From NCBI RefSeq assembly GCF_001718195.1, contig NZ_MCNV01000040.1, forward strand, positions 1 to 58,838: a stretch of 58,838 nucleotides of DNA. The letters are read 5' to 3'. This document shows positions 26,134 through 36,117 of this stretch, one piece after another. Positions within the stretch are counted from its first letter, which is position 1. The number at the start of each line of letters is the position of its first letter. This DNA comes from Paraburkholderia nodosa. GTDB taxonomy: Bacteria; Pseudomonadota; Gammaproteobacteria; Burkholderiales; Burkholderiaceae. Made by a program: the position numbers and the translations under genes. The notes under the pieces are model-generated. The model had not been told where the DNA came from. It did not search any database and worked only from the letters and a program-made list of their open reading frames with translations.

Positions 26134-27315
26134 ATGGACTTTAACGTCGGCCTCTTTGAAGTCCTGTTGCTCGTTTCGGCATTGGTGGCAATGCTCGCGC
26201 GGCGCTTGCATATGCCGTACAGCGTCGGTCTGGTCATCGCTGGGGTCGCCCTATCGCTCCTGGCCTCTTCCCGATTTCCCGTTATCCCCCTCAACCAGGA
26301 TTTCATCTACAACGTACTGCTGCCACCGCTCATTTTCGAGGCGGCGTTTCACATGCGCTGGGGGGAAATTCGCAGGGATTTTGCCGTAGTCCAGACGTTA
26401 GCTATCGTCGGTGTGCTCGTATCGGCTGGCGTAACGGCGATAGGCGTGCATTACCTGTTGCACTGGGAATGGATTTCCGGCGTGCTCTTCGGCATGTTGA
26501 TCGCCGCCACGGATCCCGTCTCTGTCCTGGCGAGTTTCAGGGAGGCTGGCGTGGCGGGACGCTTCAGGCATTTGATGGAGGCAGAAAGCCTGTTCAACGA
26601 CGGGACGGCAGCAGCAGGCTTTCGCGTTGTGCTGGCATTCGTGGGCGGCGCGCACGTTCTCCCTGTCGACGTATTGAGAATATCTGGCATCGTGCTTCTC
26701 GGATCGGTCCTTTGCGGCTTGCTGATCGGCAACGTGGTGCTGTCACTGCTACACCGCACCGCCGATCACCTCGTCGAGATTGCGTTTGCGATGATCGCGG
26801 CCTATGGGTCGTTTCTGCTCGCCGAAAACCTTCACCTGTCCGGTGTGCTGGCGACGCTGGTTGCCGGTCTCGTGATGGGGACGCGCAATGCGGTCAATCC
26901 GATGACGAAGCGAGGCCGGGAAGCCGTTGAAAACGTGCTTGAATACGCGGTATTTGCCGCCAATTCGTTCATCTTTCTCTTCATTGGCATTCAGCAGGCT
27001 CAGCGCGAGTACGAAACGGTGTGGGCTTCGATCGGCATCGCCGTGGCAGTCGTGATGGTGGCCCGCGCTGTGGCTGTCTACCCGTGCTGCATGCTTTTCA
27101 CGCGCACGTCACTGCGCATCGACGTGCGGCATCAACATATCCTGTTCTGGGGCGGAATGCGCGGTGCTCTCGCCCTGGCGCTCGCAATGGGCTTGCCACC
27201 CGGCGTGCCGCGTCGCGAAGAAATCGTTACCGTTTCCTTTGCCGTGGTCGCCTTTTCGATTTTCGTTCAGGGCACGACGATGTCCGCGCTACTGCGGCGA
27301 CTGCGAGTCGTATGA
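26134..27315 (+). CDS. CPA1-family Na+(K+)/H+ antiporter
   Basis: 393 residues, all membrane domain with about 12 helices and no C-terminal regulatory tail. Family hallmarks are ATDPVSVLASF (the ion-binding Asp of NhaP/NHE helices) near residue 128, ESLFNDGTAA near 150, and GGMRGALALALAMGLP near 340. It exchanges protons for monovalent cations across the inner membrane. Co-location with kdp fits ion homeostasis. One oddity: after ESLFNDGTA the usual hydrophobic helix is interrupted by Arg (AGFRVVLAF). Confidence 0.87.
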   Translation: MDFNVGLFEVLLLVSALVAMLARRLHMPYSVGLVIAGVALSLLASSRFPVIPLNQDFIYNVLLPPLIFEAAFHMRWGEIRRDFAVVQTLAIVGVLVSAGVTAIGVHYLLHWEWISGVLFGMLIAATDPVSVLASFREAGVAGRFRHLMEAESLFNDGTAAAGFRVVLAFVGGAHVLPVDVLRISGIVLLGSVLCGLLIGNVVLSLLHRTADHLVEIAFAMIAAYGSFLLAENLHLSGVLATLVAGLVMGTRNAVNPMTKRGREAVENVLEYAVFAANSFIFLFIGIQQAQREYETVWASIGIAVAVVMVARAVAVYPCCMLFTRTSLRIDVRHQHILFWGGMRGALALALAMGLPPGVPRREEIVTVSFAVVAFSIFVQGTTMSALLRRLRVV

Positions 27316-27343
27316 CCCTACGCCGCCCAGTGCGGTGCAGACT

Positions 27344-27760
27344 TCAGTGGATCATCGTCACGGGTGTTGAAGTCAGTCGCCATAGCCTGGCGAGGACCGC
27401 CCATCTGTGGAAAAAGCCTAGGTGGCTTGCGTCAAGCACCACGATGTCCGCATGCCCCTTCTCTGCGCACTGTGCGATGGTCCGCTCCGCGGGCCCGAAT
27501 ACGCGCTTCCATGTGTACGGGACGCCTGCGTCATCGAGAATCGCCCGCGTCTTCATGAGCGCATCGAGCGCCGCCTGCTTTTCCCGTCTGTGCAACGCCG
27601 CCGGTGAATGAAACGCTACGGCACGGCCTTGCGCGACATCATCGAGTACCTCGACGATCTCGACCTCGGATACGCATCGCTCCGCAAACAGGAACGCTCC
27701 GTGACGCGCCGCTTCGGTTGCCCCTTTGGCGCCGAGCACGGGAATAAGCAGTTTCAGCAC
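27344..27760 (-). CDS. universal stress protein (UspA family), paralogue of 13544-13957
   Basis: 138 residues from GTG 27760, chosen because GGTGAGG precedes it and the N-terminus MLKLLIPVL then matches its paralogue; GTG 27772 is an alternative. Shared blocks: RHGAFLFAERCVS, AILDDAGVPYTWKR, ADIVVLDASHLGFFHRW and TPVTMIH. The canonical nucleotide loop is again atypical. Convergent with the antiporter gene, 29 bases apart. Confidence 0.8.
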   Translation of the reverse strand: MLKLLIPVLGAKGATEAARHGAFLFAERCVSEVEIVEVLDDVAQGRAVAFHSPAALHRREKQAALDALMKTRAILDDAGVPYTWKRVFGPAERTIAQCAEKGHADIVVLDASHLGFFHRWAVLARLWRLTSTPVTMIH

Positions 27761-27867
27761 AGCCAGCCTCACCGGTAAGTCGAATTCAGCTTGATTGGAT
27801 CACGGAGCTCACCAGGATCACGTAAAAGTACGAGGAACGCGTGTAAAAATCTCATTGACATCGCTGC

Positions 27868-28575
27868 TCACCTGACACCAACCAGGCAATATCCAACGCC
27901 CGTCTCCGTCACGATGTGTTCGGGCCGTGCCGGGTTCCGCTCGAGTTTGTGGCGCAGGTTTCCCATGTAGATCCGCAGATAGTTCGCGTTTTGCGCATGG
28001 GCGGGTCCCCACACCTGCTCCAGCAATTGGCGATGGGTCAGCACGCAGCCTGCATGACGAACGAGCGTGACCAGCAGGCGATACTCGATGGGCGACAGAT
28101 GAATCGTCTCACCATTGCGCTGGACCGACCTCGCTGCCAGATCGATCGTCACCGCGCCGAACGATACCCTGGCCGAATCCGGGGTCACGGAGCGATCCTG
28201 TCGGCGCAGGTGCGCCCGGATTCGCGCCAGCAATTCGCCGATACCGAATGGCGTAGTCATGTAATCGTCGGCCCCTGCGTCGAGCGCCATCACCTTGTCC
28301 TTTTCCCGCGAGCGGGCCGACAGCACGATGACCGGCACAGCGGACCAGCCGCGCAGTTGCCGGATCACGTCCAAACCATCCATATCCGGCAACATCGGAT
28401 CGATAATCACCAGATCGGGCCTGGCGGTGGCGGTGATGGCGAGCCCCTCCTGCCCGGTGCTCGCATCGAATACGCGCATCACCTCGCTTTCAAGCGCGGC
28501 TCGCACATAGCGGCGAATCTGCCTTTCATCCTCGATCAGGACAACCGTAACGGCCGGATCGCTCATGACATTCAT
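27868..28575 (-). CDS. kdpE: KdpE response regulator
   Basis: 235-residue OmpR-type regulator. The receiver has IEDE, the phospho-Asp in VIIDPMLPDMDG near 57 and LSARSREKDK. The winged-helix C-terminus has SPIEYRLLVTLVRHAG and YLRIYMGNLRHKLE. It should activate kdpFABC from the T-rich site at 36296-36317. Its start overlaps the kdpD stop by four bases. Confidence 0.95.
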   Translation of the reverse strand: MNVMSDPAVTVVLIEDERQIRRYVRAALESEVMRVFDASTGQEGLAITATARPDLVIIDPMLPDMDGLDVIRQLRGWSAVPVIVLSARSREKDKVMALDAGADDYMTTPFGIGELLARIRAHLRRQDRSVTPDSARVSFGAVTIDLAARSVQRNGETIHLSPIEYRLLVTLVRHAGCVLTHRQLLEQVWGPAHAQNANYLRIYMGNLRHKLERNPARPEHIVTETGVGYCLVGVR

Positions 28576-31385
28576 AGGCGATTCGCGGTACCGCCGGACA
28601 CGTCCGATGACCGGTTCCGGGATGATGCCCCCGTACCGGGAAGCTCCGGAACTTCGGTTTCCGCAGGCGGTGTCTCGTCCGCGGGCAGCATGATCCAGAA
28701 ACAGGCGCCGAGCACTTTGCCGTTCATGTCGACGCGGTTTGACGCGCCTATCCTGCCCCCGTGCGCCTCGACGATCGCGCGGCAGATGGCAAGCCCCAGA
28801 CCAATGCCCGGCAGTGCCGACTCCTTCTCACCCCGGGTGAACTTGTCGAATACCCGTGATTCCATTCCCGTGGGCAGACCCGGCCCGCTATCCCGGACTT
28901 CGACCCCCACGTACCGGTGCGCCTCATCCTGCAACATGGACGCATCAATGGTTACCGGCGTCCCTGTCGGCGTATATTTGGCCGCGTTCTCGAGCAGGTT
29001 TGCGAAGAGCCGTTCGACGAGTACCGCGTCGAACTGCACAAGCGGGATATCCGCGGGCACAAGTGCCTGAACCTTGCGTTCGCCCAGCATGCGCCGGCAG
29101 CCGGCCAGCGCGGAGCCGATCACCTCCTCGATCGACGACCACTGCCGGTTCAGCCGCATGCTGCCTTCCTCGAGGCGCGCCATGTCGAGCAGATTGACGA
29201 CGAGCCCATTCATCCTCAGCGCCTCCTCGCGGATCGCCTCCGAGAGCTCCAGTGCCCTGGGCCCACCCGTCACGGCGGCGCCCTGGTCGGCAAGCACCGA
29301 TGCAAACCCCACGATCGCCGTGAGCGGCGTGCGCAGGTCATGGGAAATCGCGGACAACAGCGAGTTGCGCAGTCGTTCCGACTCCATGCTGACCAGTGCG
29401 TCCTGCGCGATCTCGACGTAGTGCACCCGTTCGAGCGCGAGCGCGATCTGCGCGACAAAAGTGTCGAGCATGCGCCGCTGCTCTGGCACAGCAAACTCTG
29501 CCATCCGTTCAGACAGCAACGCGATCACGCCGCGCGTGCGCATTGGCGCCTTCAGCGGCAGGTACAGCGCCGTCGCGGCAGGAAGGGTCTCCGTGCCGTG
29601 ACCGGCCTGTTTCTGCTGGTCGTAGACCCATTGGGCGATGTCGAGGTCGACGTCGCTGAGTGCGGTCGCCGGATCGGGATTCTCGACCTTGGGCCGCACC
29701 TTCTCCACGCTATCCGGCAACAGGATCGCCGTGCGCGCCTGGAACACGTCGCTCACGTGACGCATGCCGATCTCGATGATCTGCTCCGTCATCAGTGCGC
29801 CACCCAGTTCGCGCGTCATCGCGAACATTGCCCCCGTGCGGCGCTCGCGCAGCGTGGCGAGATGCGCCTGACGCTTGAGGCTCGCCGTCAGGTGACTGAT
29901 CACCAGCGACGTCATCAGCATCACGGCGAAGGTGAGCAAATATTGTGTGTCGGCGACCGTGAACGACATGCGTGGCGGCACGAAAAAGAAATCGAACGCA
30001 GCCACGCCGAGAAACGAGAAGAGCACGCCTGGCCCGCGCCCGAGCCGTGCGGCCGTGAAGACAGCGCCGAGCAGATAGAGCATCACGAGATTGGTCTGCG
30101 CGATCCGGTCAAGCAGCATGCCGGCGATCGCTGTAATGGCCGCACAGATCGCGAGTGCGTAGGCGTACGAGACCGGTGTGGAGCGGCGCGCTCGCATGTC
30201 GGGCCCAGCAAACCCACTCATGGCATCGTGGCGCTCGGCGGCTTCGCGCACCGAGCCGGAGTTGACCAGTGTGACGTCGATATCGCGCACCGACCAGACC
30301 ATCTGCTGTGCGACGGACGGCCTGAGGCGTGCGCGCCATCCCCTCACAGAGGACGCGCCCACTACCAGTTTCGATACGTTGCGCATGCGAGCGTACGCAA
30401 GCACTGTCGGCGCGACCTCGTCGCCTTGCAGCGTGACAGTTTCCGCGCCCAGCTCGGACGCGAGCTTGAGCGCGTCGAGCGTGCGCTTGCGAATGGCATC
30501 AGGCAGCCGCTCAAGCTTCGGCGTCTCAACGTAGACCGCTAGCCAGTCCGCCTTCTGGTTCGAAGCGAGGCGCGCCGCCGCGCGCACGAGATTGCTGCTT
30601 TCCTGGCCTGCGCCGACGCACACGATGATGCGTTCGCGCGCCTGCCAGATCCGCTCGATCGACTGATCGGCGCGGTACTCGCGCATCTGCGCATCGACAC
30701 GGTCAGCTGTGCGGCGCAACGCGAGTTCGCGCAGCGCGATCAGATTGCCCTTGCGAAAGAAATTGCGGACCGCATGCTCCGCCTGCTGCGGCATGTAAAC
30801 CTTGCCTTCGCGCAGCCGGTCAAGCAGTTCCTCAGGCGGCAGATCGACCAGCGTCACCTCGTCGGCGAGATCGAACACGCGGTCGGGTACCGTCTCCCAC
30901 ACGCGGATGCCCGTGATCTGCCCGACCACGTCGTTCAGGCTCTCGAGATGCTGGACGTTGACCGTCGTGAACACGTCGATGCCGGCATCCAGCAGTTCCT
31001 GCACGTCCTGCCAGCGCTTCAGATGCCGGCTGCCCTGGACGTTCGAATGCGCGAGTTCGTCGACGAGGACCAGCTGCGGCTTGCGCGCGAGCGCGGCGTC
31101 GAGATCGAATTCGGCAAGCAGGCGGCCGCGATATTCAATGCGCGCCGGTGCGATGACCTCCAGGCCTTCGATCAGTGCGAGCGTCTCCTTGCGCCCATGC
31201 GTTTCGACGATCCCCACGACGACGTCGGCACCTTCGTCCTTGCGGCGCCGCGCGGCCTGCAGCATCGCAAACGTCTTGCCGACGCCGGCTGATGCGCCGA
31301 AAAAGATTTTGAGTCGTCCTCGCTGGCTTTTCTCTTCATCACGCTGCAGCCGGTCCAGCAGTTCATCAGGATCGGGCCGGTTCAT
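28572..31385 (-). CDS. kdpD: KdpD sensor histidine kinase
   Basis: 937 residues. The N-terminal KdpD domain has Walker A GASAGVGKTFAML and DELAHSN. Next comes a Usp-like domain (ERIIVCVGAGQES), the four-helix DUF4118 membrane domain near 410-510, a GAF-like region, the H-box SHDLRTPLTAIVGFASVL and an ATPase domain with DSGPGLP and GLGLAICRAIVEAHGG. It senses K+ limitation and salt stress and phosphorylates KdpE. It is 82 bases downstream of kdpC. Confidence 0.95.
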   Translation of the reverse strand: MNRPDPDELLDRLQRDEEKSQRGRLKIFFGASAGVGKTFAMLQAARRRKDEGADVVVGIVETHGRKETLALIEGLEVIAPARIEYRGRLLAEFDLDAALARKPQLVLVDELAHSNVQGSRHLKRWQDVQELLDAGIDVFTTVNVQHLESLNDVVGQITGIRVWETVPDRVFDLADEVTLVDLPPEELLDRLREGKVYMPQQAEHAVRNFFRKGNLIALRELALRRTADRVDAQMREYRADQSIERIWQARERIIVCVGAGQESSNLVRAAARLASNQKADWLAVYVETPKLERLPDAIRKRTLDALKLASELGAETVTLQGDEVAPTVLAYARMRNVSKLVVGASSVRGWRARLRPSVAQQMVWSVRDIDVTLVNSGSVREAAERHDAMSGFAGPDMRARRSTPVSYAYALAICAAITAIAGMLLDRIAQTNLVMLYLLGAVFTAARLGRGPGVLFSFLGVAAFDFFFVPPRMSFTVADTQYLLTFAVMLMTSLVISHLTASLKRQAHLATLRERRTGAMFAMTRELGGALMTEQIIEIGMRHVSDVFQARTAILLPDSVEKVRPKVENPDPATALSDVDLDIAQWVYDQQKQAGHGTETLPAATALYLPLKAPMRTRGVIALLSERMAEFAVPEQRRMLDTFVAQIALALERVHYVEIAQDALVSMESERLRNSLLSAISHDLRTPLTAIVGFASVLADQGAAVTGGPRALELSEAIREEALRMNGLVVNLLDMARLEEGSMRLNRQWSSIEEVIGSALAGCRRMLGERKVQALVPADIPLVQFDAVLVERLFANLLENAAKYTPTGTPVTIDASMLQDEAHRYVGVEVRDSGPGLPTGMESRVFDKFTRGEKESALPGIGLGLAICRAIVEAHGGRIGASNRVDMNGKVLGACFWIMLPADETPPAETEVPELPGTGASSRNRSSDVSGGTANRL

Positions 31386-31467
31386 CGCACGTCTCCTTGC
31401 GAGTCATCCCATTGTCGTGCTGTCGAGGGCACGCGCGTTGGCCAGGTCACGCCGCGCCAGCAGAACC

Positions 31468-32049
31468 TCAATGCATAGGCTTCATCGCGTCGAGCGCGAG
31501 ATTCAGCTTCAGCACATTCACGCGCGGCTCACCGAAAATGCCGAGCTGCCGTCCAGAAGTGTTCTGCGCGATCAGTGCATTGACCTGATCAAGCGGCAGT
31601 CCACGCGCTTTCGCCACGCGCGCGGCCTGATACGCGGCCGCAGCCGGCGTGATGTCGGGGTCCAGTCCACTACCGGACGAAGTCACGAGATCCACCGGTA
31701 TGGACGCGGTGTTCGACGGATCGGCATCGTGCAGTGCCGCGATACGCCCCTTCACTTCGTCGGCAAGGGCCGGATTCGTCGGACCAAGGTTCGAGCCGCC
31801 AGAATTCTGTGCGTTATAAGGATTCGGTGCCGTGGCCGACACGCGGCCCCAGAAGTAGGACGGTGCGTCAAACTGCTGGCCGATCAGCGCGGAGCCGACC
31901 GGCTTGCCGTTCTGCTCGATCAGGCTGCCGTTGGACTGCCGCGAAAACGCGGCCTGAGAAACCGCCGTCACCACGAGCGGATAGATGCCGCCCGTAATTA
32001 CCGTCAGCAACACAAACAACACCAGCACGGGTCGCAAGGAATTGTTCAT
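31468..32049 (-). CDS. kdpC: KdpC subunit of the K+-transporting ATPase
   Basis: 193 residues with one N-terminal membrane helix (LVLFVLLTVITGGIYPLVV) and a periplasmic domain. Typical motifs: FSRQSNGSLIEQNGKPVGS, ATAPNPYNAQNSGGSNLGPT, TSSGSGLDPDITPAAA and closing VNVLKLNLALD. It stabilises KdpB-KdpA. It starts three bases after the kdpB stop. Confidence 0.95.
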   Translation of the reverse strand: MNNSLRPVLVLFVLLTVITGGIYPLVVTAVSQAAFSRQSNGSLIEQNGKPVGSALIGQQFDAPSYFWGRVSATAPNPYNAQNSGGSNLGPTNPALADEVKGRIAALHDADPSNTASIPVDLVTSSGSGLDPDITPAAAAYQAARVAKARGLPLDQVNALIAQNTSGRQLGIFGEPRVNVLKLNLALDAMKPMH

Positions 32050-32052
32050 GGT

Positions 32053-34203
32053 TCAAACCCATCCAAAAGCGGTAAGGATTACGTCAATCAGCTTGATGAA
32101 CGGAAATGGCAACAGGATTCCGCCGAGACCGTAGATCAGCAGGTTCCGGCGCAAGACGGCTGCGGCGCCGAGCGCGCGATACCGGACACCCTTGAGCGCG
32201 AGCGGGATGAGCGCGACGATGATGAGCGCGTTGAAAATGACCGCCGAGAGGATGGCCGACGACGGGGACGTCAGGTGCATCACGTCCAGCACGCGCAGGT
32301 TCGGATAAGTCGATGCGAACGCCGCCGGAATGATCGCGAAATACTTCGCGACGTCGTTGGCGATCGAGAACGTCGTGAGTGAGCCGCGCGTCATGAGCAT
32401 CTGCTTGCCGATCTCGACGATCTCGATCAGCTTCGTCGGGTTCGAGTCGAGGTCGACCATGTTGCCCGCTTCCTTCGCCGCCTGCGTGCCGCTGTTCATC
32501 GCCACGGCGACGTCGGCCTGTGCGAGCGCCGGCGCATCGTTGGTGCCGTCGCCCGTCATTGCGACGAGACGCCCAGCCCCCTGATGTTCGCGGATCATCT
32601 TGAGCTTGGCTTCCGGCGTCGCTTCGGCGAGGAAGTCGTCGACCCCGGCCTCGGCTGCAATGGCTGCGGCCGTGAGCCGGTTGTCACCGGTGATCATGAC
32701 CGTACGGATGCCCATCTTGCGCAGTTCGGCAAAGCGCTCCTTGATGCCGCCCTTCACAATGTCCTTGAGCTCGATCACACCGAGCACCCGCGCCGGTCCG
32801 CTGCCGGTACTGCCGTGGACGCCCGGCTTCTCGGCCACAACCAGCGGCGTGCTGCCGCGTCTCGCAACATCTGTCACAGCGGTGTTGACTTCGCCAGGAT
32901 AGCGGCCACCGTGGGCCTCGACATACAGCTTTACCGCATCCGACGCGCCCTTGCGGATCTCACGCTCCGGCAGGTCGACACCGCTCATCCGCGTCTGCGC
33001 CGTAAATCCCAGGAACGTGGCGTGCAACGCCCCCATGTCGCGTTCGCGGATATTGAAGCGCTGCTTTGCGAGCACGACGATGCTGCGGCCTTCCGGAGTT
33101 TCGTCGGCAAGCGACGCCAGTTGCGCTGCGTCCGCGAGGTCCTGTTCCGAGACGCCGGGAGCTGGTACAAAGGTCGACGCCTGCCGGTTTCCCAGCGTGA
33201 TGGTGCCCGTCTTGTCCAGCAGCAGAACGTCGACGTCACCCGCCGCCTCCACGGCGCGCCCAGACGTGGCGATCACGTTCGCCTGCATCATCCGGCTCAT
33301 GCCAGCGACGCCGATCGCGGAAAGCAGACCACCAATCGTGGTGGGAATCAGGCAAACCAGCAGGGCCACAAGTGCCGTAATGGTCACGACGTGGCCCGCC
33401 TTTGCGGCCTGGACGGAGAAAATCGAGAACGGCAGCAACGTTGCAGTGGCAAACAGCAGGATGAGTGTCAGCGCCACCAGCAGGATCGTCAGCGCGATTT
33501 CGTTCGGCGTTTTCTGACGCTTTGCCCCTTCGACCATCGCGATCATCCGGTCGAGGAATGCCTCCCCCGGATTAACCGAGACCCGCACGACGATCCAGTC
33601 CGATAGCACGCGCGTGCCGCCCGTCACTGATGAGAAATCACCGCCCGATTCGCGGATCACCGGCGCGGACTCGCCCGTAATGGCCGACTCATCTACAGAC
33701 GCGACGCCCTCGATGACCTCGCCGTCAGCAGGAATCGTGTCCCCCGTCTCGACCAGCACGACGTCGCCTTTCCTCAGATCGGTGGAGGCCATGAGCGTGA
33801 CGGGCGATTTCGGATGCCCGTCGTTGAGCTTTTTCGCCATCACGTTGTGCTTCGCGCTGCGCAGCGATGCTGCCTGCGCCTTGGAGCGGCCTTCGGCAAG
33901 CGCTTCCGCAAAGTTGGCGAAGAGCACGGTAAACCACAGCCATAGCGCAATGGCAAGGATGAAGCCCGCCGGCGCCTCGGCCTGACCCGCGAGCGCGGCA
34001 AACCAGAGTATCGTTGTCAGGATGCCGCCCACGTACACGCAAAACATCACGGGATTGCGCAGCTGCGTACGAGGCTGGAGCTTGATGAAGGACTCTGCGA
34101 TGGCGGGCTTGACGAGCACCGGGTCGAACATCGAGCGTGCAGCCGTGCGTGCCTGGCCAAGATTCTCGGGACGATGGACAGGCGGTTGAGCGGGCGTAGT
34201 CAT
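32053..34203 (-). CDS. kdpB: KdpB P-type ATPase subunit
   Basis: 716 residues from ATG 34203 (GAGGAAAGC ahead). The P-type ATPase signatures are complete: AITGESAPV actuator loop, phosphorylation site LLLDKTGTITLGN, and the hinge MTGDGTNDAPALAQADVAVAMN. It hydrolyses ATP to drive K+ uptake through KdpA. It follows kdpA by 13 bases. Confidence 0.96.
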   Translation of the reverse strand: MTTPAQPPVHRPENLGQARTAARSMFDPVLVKPAIAESFIKLQPRTQLRNPVMFCVYVGGILTTILWFAALAGQAEAPAGFILAIALWLWFTVLFANFAEALAEGRSKAQAASLRSAKHNVMAKKLNDGHPKSPVTLMASTDLRKGDVVLVETGDTIPADGEVIEGVASVDESAITGESAPVIRESGGDFSSVTGGTRVLSDWIVVRVSVNPGEAFLDRMIAMVEGAKRQKTPNEIALTILLVALTLILLFATATLLPFSIFSVQAAKAGHVVTITALVALLVCLIPTTIGGLLSAIGVAGMSRMMQANVIATSGRAVEAAGDVDVLLLDKTGTITLGNRQASTFVPAPGVSEQDLADAAQLASLADETPEGRSIVVLAKQRFNIRERDMGALHATFLGFTAQTRMSGVDLPEREIRKGASDAVKLYVEAHGGRYPGEVNTAVTDVARRGSTPLVVAEKPGVHGSTGSGPARVLGVIELKDIVKGGIKERFAELRKMGIRTVMITGDNRLTAAAIAAEAGVDDFLAEATPEAKLKMIREHQGAGRLVAMTGDGTNDAPALAQADVAVAMNSGTQAAKEAGNMVDLDSNPTKLIEIVEIGKQMLMTRGSLTTFSIANDVAKYFAIIPAAFASTYPNLRVLDVMHLTSPSSAILSAVIFNALIIVALIPLALKGVRYRALGAAAVLRRNLLIYGLGGILLPFPFIKLIDVILTAFGWV

Positions 34204-34216
34204 GCTTTCCTCGTAC

Positions 34217-36025
34217 TCAGTGAGCGGCAACCATCGACAGATGCTCAGCAACGGGCCCAAGCGCAAGCGCTGGCACGAACGTCAGCGCGCCGATCAGGAG
34301 CACGGCCCCGAGCAGCAGCACGACGAACAGTGGACCGTGCGTGGGCAACGTCCCTTCGGTCACCCCGATGCGCTTCTTTTGGGCGAGCGAGCCCGCGACG
34401 GCGAGCACCGCGACCGCCGGAACGAACCGGCCAAACCACATGGCGATTGCCAGCAGCACGTTATAGAACGGCGTGTTGACCGAAAGCCCAGCAAACGCGC
34501 TGCCGTTGTTGTTCGTGGCCGAGGTGAACGCGTAGAGAATCTGGGAGAATCCGTGCGGGCCGGGATTGGAAATACCCGCGGTGCCCAGCGGTGACAGCAC
34601 CCCGATCGACGTGCCAACGAGCACGATCATCGGCATGATGAGGACTGCGAGCGACACCATCTTCATTTCGTACGATTCGATCTTCTTGCCGACGTATTCC
34701 GGCGTGCGCCCAATCATCAACCCGGCGATGAACACCGCAAGAAGCGCAAATACCAGCATCCCGTAGAGCCCCGAGCCTACGCCGCCGTAGACGACCTCGC
34801 CCAGCTGCATCATCAGGATCGGCACGAAGCCACCCATCGGCGTGAGCGAATCGTGTGCATTGTTGACCGCCCCGCACGATGCCGACGTGGTGGCGACCGT
34901 GAAAATGCCGGAATCGGCAATGCCGAACCGCACTTCCTTGCCTTCCATGTTGCCGCCCGTCTGCAGCGCCGACCTTGTCTGGTCGACGCGCAGCGAGGTG
35001 AACAGAGGATTGCCCGCCTGCTCAGACGCGATCTCACCCCAGCATCCAATCGCAAACGCGATGGTCATGGCCGCGAGCACCGCATAACCTTGCCGGTTAT
35101 CGCCGACCATCCTGCCGAAAACGACGCACAGCGCCGCGCCAATGCACAGCATGGCGATCATCTGGACGAAATTGGCCAGGGGCGTCGGGTTCTCATAGGG
35201 ATGCGCGGAATTGGCATTGAAGAAGCCGCCTCCGTTGGTGCCGAGCATCTTGATCGCTTCCTGAGACGCGAGCGGCCCCATTGCAATGGTCTGCTTGTCC
35301 GCCTTCATGTCCTGCATCACGGGGTTGCCCTTTGCATCCTTGATCGGGTTGCCCTGTGCGTCGGTCTTCGGCACCTGGTAGGTCGTGACCTGCAGCGTGG
35401 GCACGTCCACGTACGCCCTGAAGTTCTGGATCGCGCCCTGACTCACGAGCACTAACGCGATGACAAACGCGATTGGCATGAGGATGTACAGCGTGGAACG
35501 CGTCAGGTCGACCCAGAAATTGCCGATCGTCTTTGTCGTGTGGCGCGCAAACCCCCGTATGAGCGCGACGGCCACAGCAATGCCGGTCGCTGCGGAAAGG
35601 AAGTTCTGGACAGCGAGCGCCGTCATCTGCGTGAGATAGCTCACCGTTGTTTCCGGCGTATAGTTCTGCCAGTTCGTGTTGGTGATGAAGCTCACTGCCG
35701 TATTGAATGCGGCGTCGGGTGTCATGGGGCCGAAGCCCTGCGGGTTCGCCGGCAGCCATTGCTGCAGGCGCAGAAAGCCATATACCGCCAACGCGCCGAG
35801 CGCATTGAACAGCAGCACCGCGAACGCGTACTGTTTCCACGACATCTCGGCATCGGGATCCACCCCAGCAAGCTGATACAGAGAATGCTCGACTGGCCGC
35901 CCGATCTTGCGCACGACGACCAACGTGCCGTCGAGCACCGAGGTCATGTAGTGGCCGAGCGGAATGGCGACAGCAGTCAGCACTACGATGAAAAGCACGA
36001 CGTGAAGTACGTTGTAGGTATTCAT
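34217..36025 (-). CDS. kdpA: KdpA K+-binding channel subunit
   Basis: 602 residues from ATG 36025, which overlaps the kdpF stop (ATGA). Pore-loop signatures include NTAVSFITNTNWQ, NGGGFFNANSAHPYENPT, GVLSPLGTAGISNPGPHG and NNNGSAFAGLSVNTPFYN. Longer in-frame N-terminal extension would overrun kdpF and is rejected. Within the window it differs clearly from the second kdpA at 36451. Confidence 0.95.
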   Translation of the reverse strand: MNTYNVLHVVLFIVVLTAVAIPLGHYMTSVLDGTLVVVRKIGRPVEHSLYQLAGVDPDAEMSWKQYAFAVLLFNALGALAVYGFLRLQQWLPANPQGFGPMTPDAAFNTAVSFITNTNWQNYTPETTVSYLTQMTALAVQNFLSAATGIAVAVALIRGFARHTTKTIGNFWVDLTRSTLYILMPIAFVIALVLVSQGAIQNFRAYVDVPTLQVTTYQVPKTDAQGNPIKDAKGNPVMQDMKADKQTIAMGPLASQEAIKMLGTNGGGFFNANSAHPYENPTPLANFVQMIAMLCIGAALCVVFGRMVGDNRQGYAVLAAMTIAFAIGCWGEIASEQAGNPLFTSLRVDQTRSALQTGGNMEGKEVRFGIADSGIFTVATTSASCGAVNNAHDSLTPMGGFVPILMMQLGEVVYGGVGSGLYGMLVFALLAVFIAGLMIGRTPEYVGKKIESYEMKMVSLAVLIMPMIVLVGTSIGVLSPLGTAGISNPGPHGFSQILYAFTSATNNNGSAFAGLSVNTPFYNVLLAIAMWFGRFVPAVAVLAVAGSLAQKKRIGVTEGTLPTHGPLFVVLLLGAVLLIGALTFVPALALGPVAEHLSMVAAH

Positions 36026-36117
36026 TCGAGCTCCTCCGCGCGCAGGAGCGCGTACACGAGGTACACGAGCAGGAGTAGCGTCGCGGCGGCGGCGAGCCAG
36101 ATCATCCATGTGGTCAT
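36022..36117 (-). CDS. kdpF: KdpF small subunit
   Basis: 31-residue single-helix protein: MTTWMIWLAAAATLLLLVY, then LVYALLRAEELE. Typical KdpF length and position. It overlaps the upstream small gene (ATGA) and kdpA (ATGA), so all three are coupled. Confidence 0.9.
   Translation of the reverse strand: MTTWMIWLAAAATLLLLVYLVYALLRAEELE

Noticed and set aside
27788..27803. FNR/ANR-like box TTGATTGGATCAC upstream of the Usp gene
   Set aside because: Half-sites are separated by 3 rather than 4 bases and the right arm is imperfect, so it was not called.
27815..27850. Further TTTACG-like copies near the Usp gene (and at 13150-13172 and 22600-22640)
   Set aside because: They have CGTAAA but lack the T run or the promoter spacing, so they were kept out of the motif set.
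28917..30542. 541-codon plus-strand frame within kdpD
   Set aside because: Antisense to kdpD, whose domains are all intact; a His/Arg-rich shadow frame.
30802..32382. 526-codon plus-strand frame across kdpD and kdpC
   Set aside because: Antisense to well-defined kdp genes; Ser/Arg-rich composition expected from the opposite strand.
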